From the NCBI RefSeq assembly GCF_024347355.1, contig NZ_AP025466.1, forward strand, positions 1,674,001 to 1,738,000: 64,000 nucleotides of DNA, in the 5' to 3' direction. Position 1 is the first letter of the stretch. The number at the start of each line of letters is the position of its first letter. The DNA is from Vibrio chagasii (GTDB lineage Bacteria > Pseudomonadota > Gammaproteobacteria > Enterobacterales > Vibrionaceae). Both the position numbers and the translations under genes were made by a program. The notes beneath the pieces are model-generated. The model ran no database searches and had not been told where the DNA came from. It worked only from the letters and a program-made list of their open reading frames with translations. Below are positions 62,866 to 64,000 of this stretch, piece by piece.

Positions 62866-63963
62866 ATGAAAAAGAACATTATCGCCCTCGCTCTTGGCGG
62901 CATACTAGCCTTTGGCACAGCCCCATTTTCTTTTGCTGCTAACGATGGCGCAGTTCAAGCTTCTGCCGATTACGCTCAGCTAGTGACGAAGCGACAGGTT
63001 GTCGACCAATTACTTCTTGATGCATTGCAAGCGTTTAAGTCTCCGGCGAGAATTTCTCACGCCGGTTTCACAGCAAAAATGCCAAGTAACATGGAAATTG
63101 TGACCAACCGACTGCTAGAGGCTTACCAACTAGAACCTTATCGTACTGACTTACTGATCTCGGCAGCGAACGCTCAGATTTACAACAAAAATGCAGAGCG
63201 CGCGATTGAGCTGTTTGAACAAGCACTGACGGTTGCACCAGACGATGTTGACCTTCATGCTTATCTTGCGGTTTGGCAGCGATTTGAAGGCAATGAAAGT
63301 GAATCCAATAAGCACATGGAGAAGCTAGAAAGCCTGAACGAAGGTAAGGCTGAAGATATTAAACGCATTTTTGCGACGGTTGATCGCGTGTTAGAAACAC
63401 CGCTTAAAGAATCTGCAGACAAAGGTTTGCTGGATGATCACGGCGCTATCGTTACTCTAGGTTATGCGCTGAATCCAGACGGCTCAATGCATCAGATCTT
63501 GATTGAGCGTCTTGAGACAACTCTAGCTATGGCTAAAGCGAATCCGGATGCGATGATCGTGTTAACGGGTGGCGTGCCGAAGAACCACAAGACTGAAGGT
63601 AAGTTGATGGCGGACTGGCTTATTGAAAAAGGGGTAAGCAAAGATCGCATCATTGAAGAAAATTATGCGACTAGCACGGTTGGCAATGCCTTATTCAGTA
63701 GTTATGCGTTAGCTCGCCACAACATTAAACACGCGACGATTATTAGCTCGGCAAGCCACGTTCGCCGTGGTCAAACTCTATTTGAAGTGGCAAGCTGGCA
63801 AACTGGACCTCAAGGCATTACTTTCGATACGGTTTCTTACCCTGATAAGCCACTTTCAGAACTCAAGAAAGCAAGTGATGGTGAGCTGCTAGGTATCTAC
63901 CGTGACGCTCTTCGTACCTATGGTATGTGGAGTTACCGCTCTTACCCGTTAGAGTCTCGCTAG
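62866..63963 (+). CDS. Exported TPR + YdcF/SanA (DUF218) protein
   Basis: A 365-residue protein: signal peptide (ending PFSFA), TPR-like helices (about 75-155, YRTDLLISAANAQIYNKNAERAIELFEQALTVAPDD), then a DUF218 (ElyC/SanA/YdcF) domain (about 190-345, AIVTLGYALNPDGSMHQILIERLETTLAMAKANPDAMIVLTGGVP, ENYATSTVGNALFSS, ISSASHVRRG). Family members act on envelope or small-molecule substrates without a settled reaction. Codon use and base composition look like the ordinary chromosome, so this probably lies outside the accessory region. Confidence 0.87.
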   Translation: MKKNIIALALGGILAFGTAPFSFAANDGAVQASADYAQLVTKRQVVDQLLLDALQAFKSPARISHAGFTAKMPSNMEIVTNRLLEAYQLEPYRTDLLISAANAQIYNKNAERAIELFEQALTVAPDDVDLHAYLAVWQRFEGNESESNKHMEKLESLNEGKAEDIKRIFATVDRVLETPLKESADKGLLDDHGAIVTLGYALNPDGSMHQILIERLETTLAMAKANPDAMIVLTGGVPKNHKTEGKLMADWLIEKGVSKDRIIEENYATSTVGNALFSSYALARHNIKHATIISSASHVRRGQTLFEVASWQTGPQGITFDTVSYPDKPLSELKKASDGELLGIYRDALRTYGMWSYRSYPLESR

Positions 63964-64000
63964 GTTTAGCGTTACTTCACACTAGGCAAAGTATAAGTTG

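Overview
The window looks like part of a Vibrio genome, probably the second chromosome or an accessory-rich chromosomal arm. Evidence: a complete vibrioferrin (pvs/psu/pvu) siderophore locus, Vibrio-type guaC and ackA, a DUF2860-type outer-membrane protein, and two degenerate sites resembling the attC repeats of Vibrio superintegrons. No rRNA or tRNA gene was seen. The species cannot be fixed from sequence alone; a Splendidus-like vibrio is a guess.

Left part (1-9.8 kb): acetate kinase ackA; then an exported FAH-family protein, an OmpR-type two-component pair and a DUF2860 outer-membrane protein. This module is bracketed by ackA and by a second, partial copy of the ackA 3' end with its terminator. 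Both promoters flanking the two-component genes carry the same 11-bp-spaced GTGAC direct repeat, a candidate box for the response regulator. Next come a patatin-like gene broken by one amber codon and a divergent XRE-cupin regulator/benE transporter pair with two operator-like palindromes between them.

Vibrioferrin locus (9.9-25.5 kb): pvsA-B-C-D-E run leftward (biosynthesis and export). psuA, pvuA and pvuB-C-D-E run rightward (two TonB receptors and a periplasmic-binding-protein-dependent ABC importer). Fur-box-like sequences lie in the shared divergent promoter. All eleven genes look intact.

Middle (25.6-42.5 kb): ordinary vibrio gene content. It holds LysR/oxidoreductase and LysR/MATE divergent pairs, a CIA30-like protein, a nitrobindin-like exported protein, VOC and EamA proteins, an exported GH13 amylase, a CpxP/Spy-like protein, a response regulator-CheC/PAS operon, and guaC with a PurR-like box and a terminator-like hairpin right at its transcription start.

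Accessory region (42.5-62.5 kb): two related, decayed P2-like elements appear to sit in tandem in guaC. A guaC 3'-end remnant at 50.46 kb marks the junction. Each element has an integrase remnant, an Ogr-type zinc protein or its remnant, and then a different cargo gene followed by an attC-like repeat. Element 1 carries an RraB-like gene; element 2 carries a GNAT acetyltransferase broken by one stop codon. Element 1 also carries small exported proteins, two phage genes and three BspA-type repeat proteins. Element 2 has a LysE-family exporter switched out of frame by an 8-bp tandem repeat. To the right are unrecognised exported proteins, a GFA-family protein, an extra lipoprotein signal peptidase and a BspA remnant. 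The right boundary of element 2 was not found; the last gene (TPR + YdcF/DUF218) looks like ordinary chromosome.
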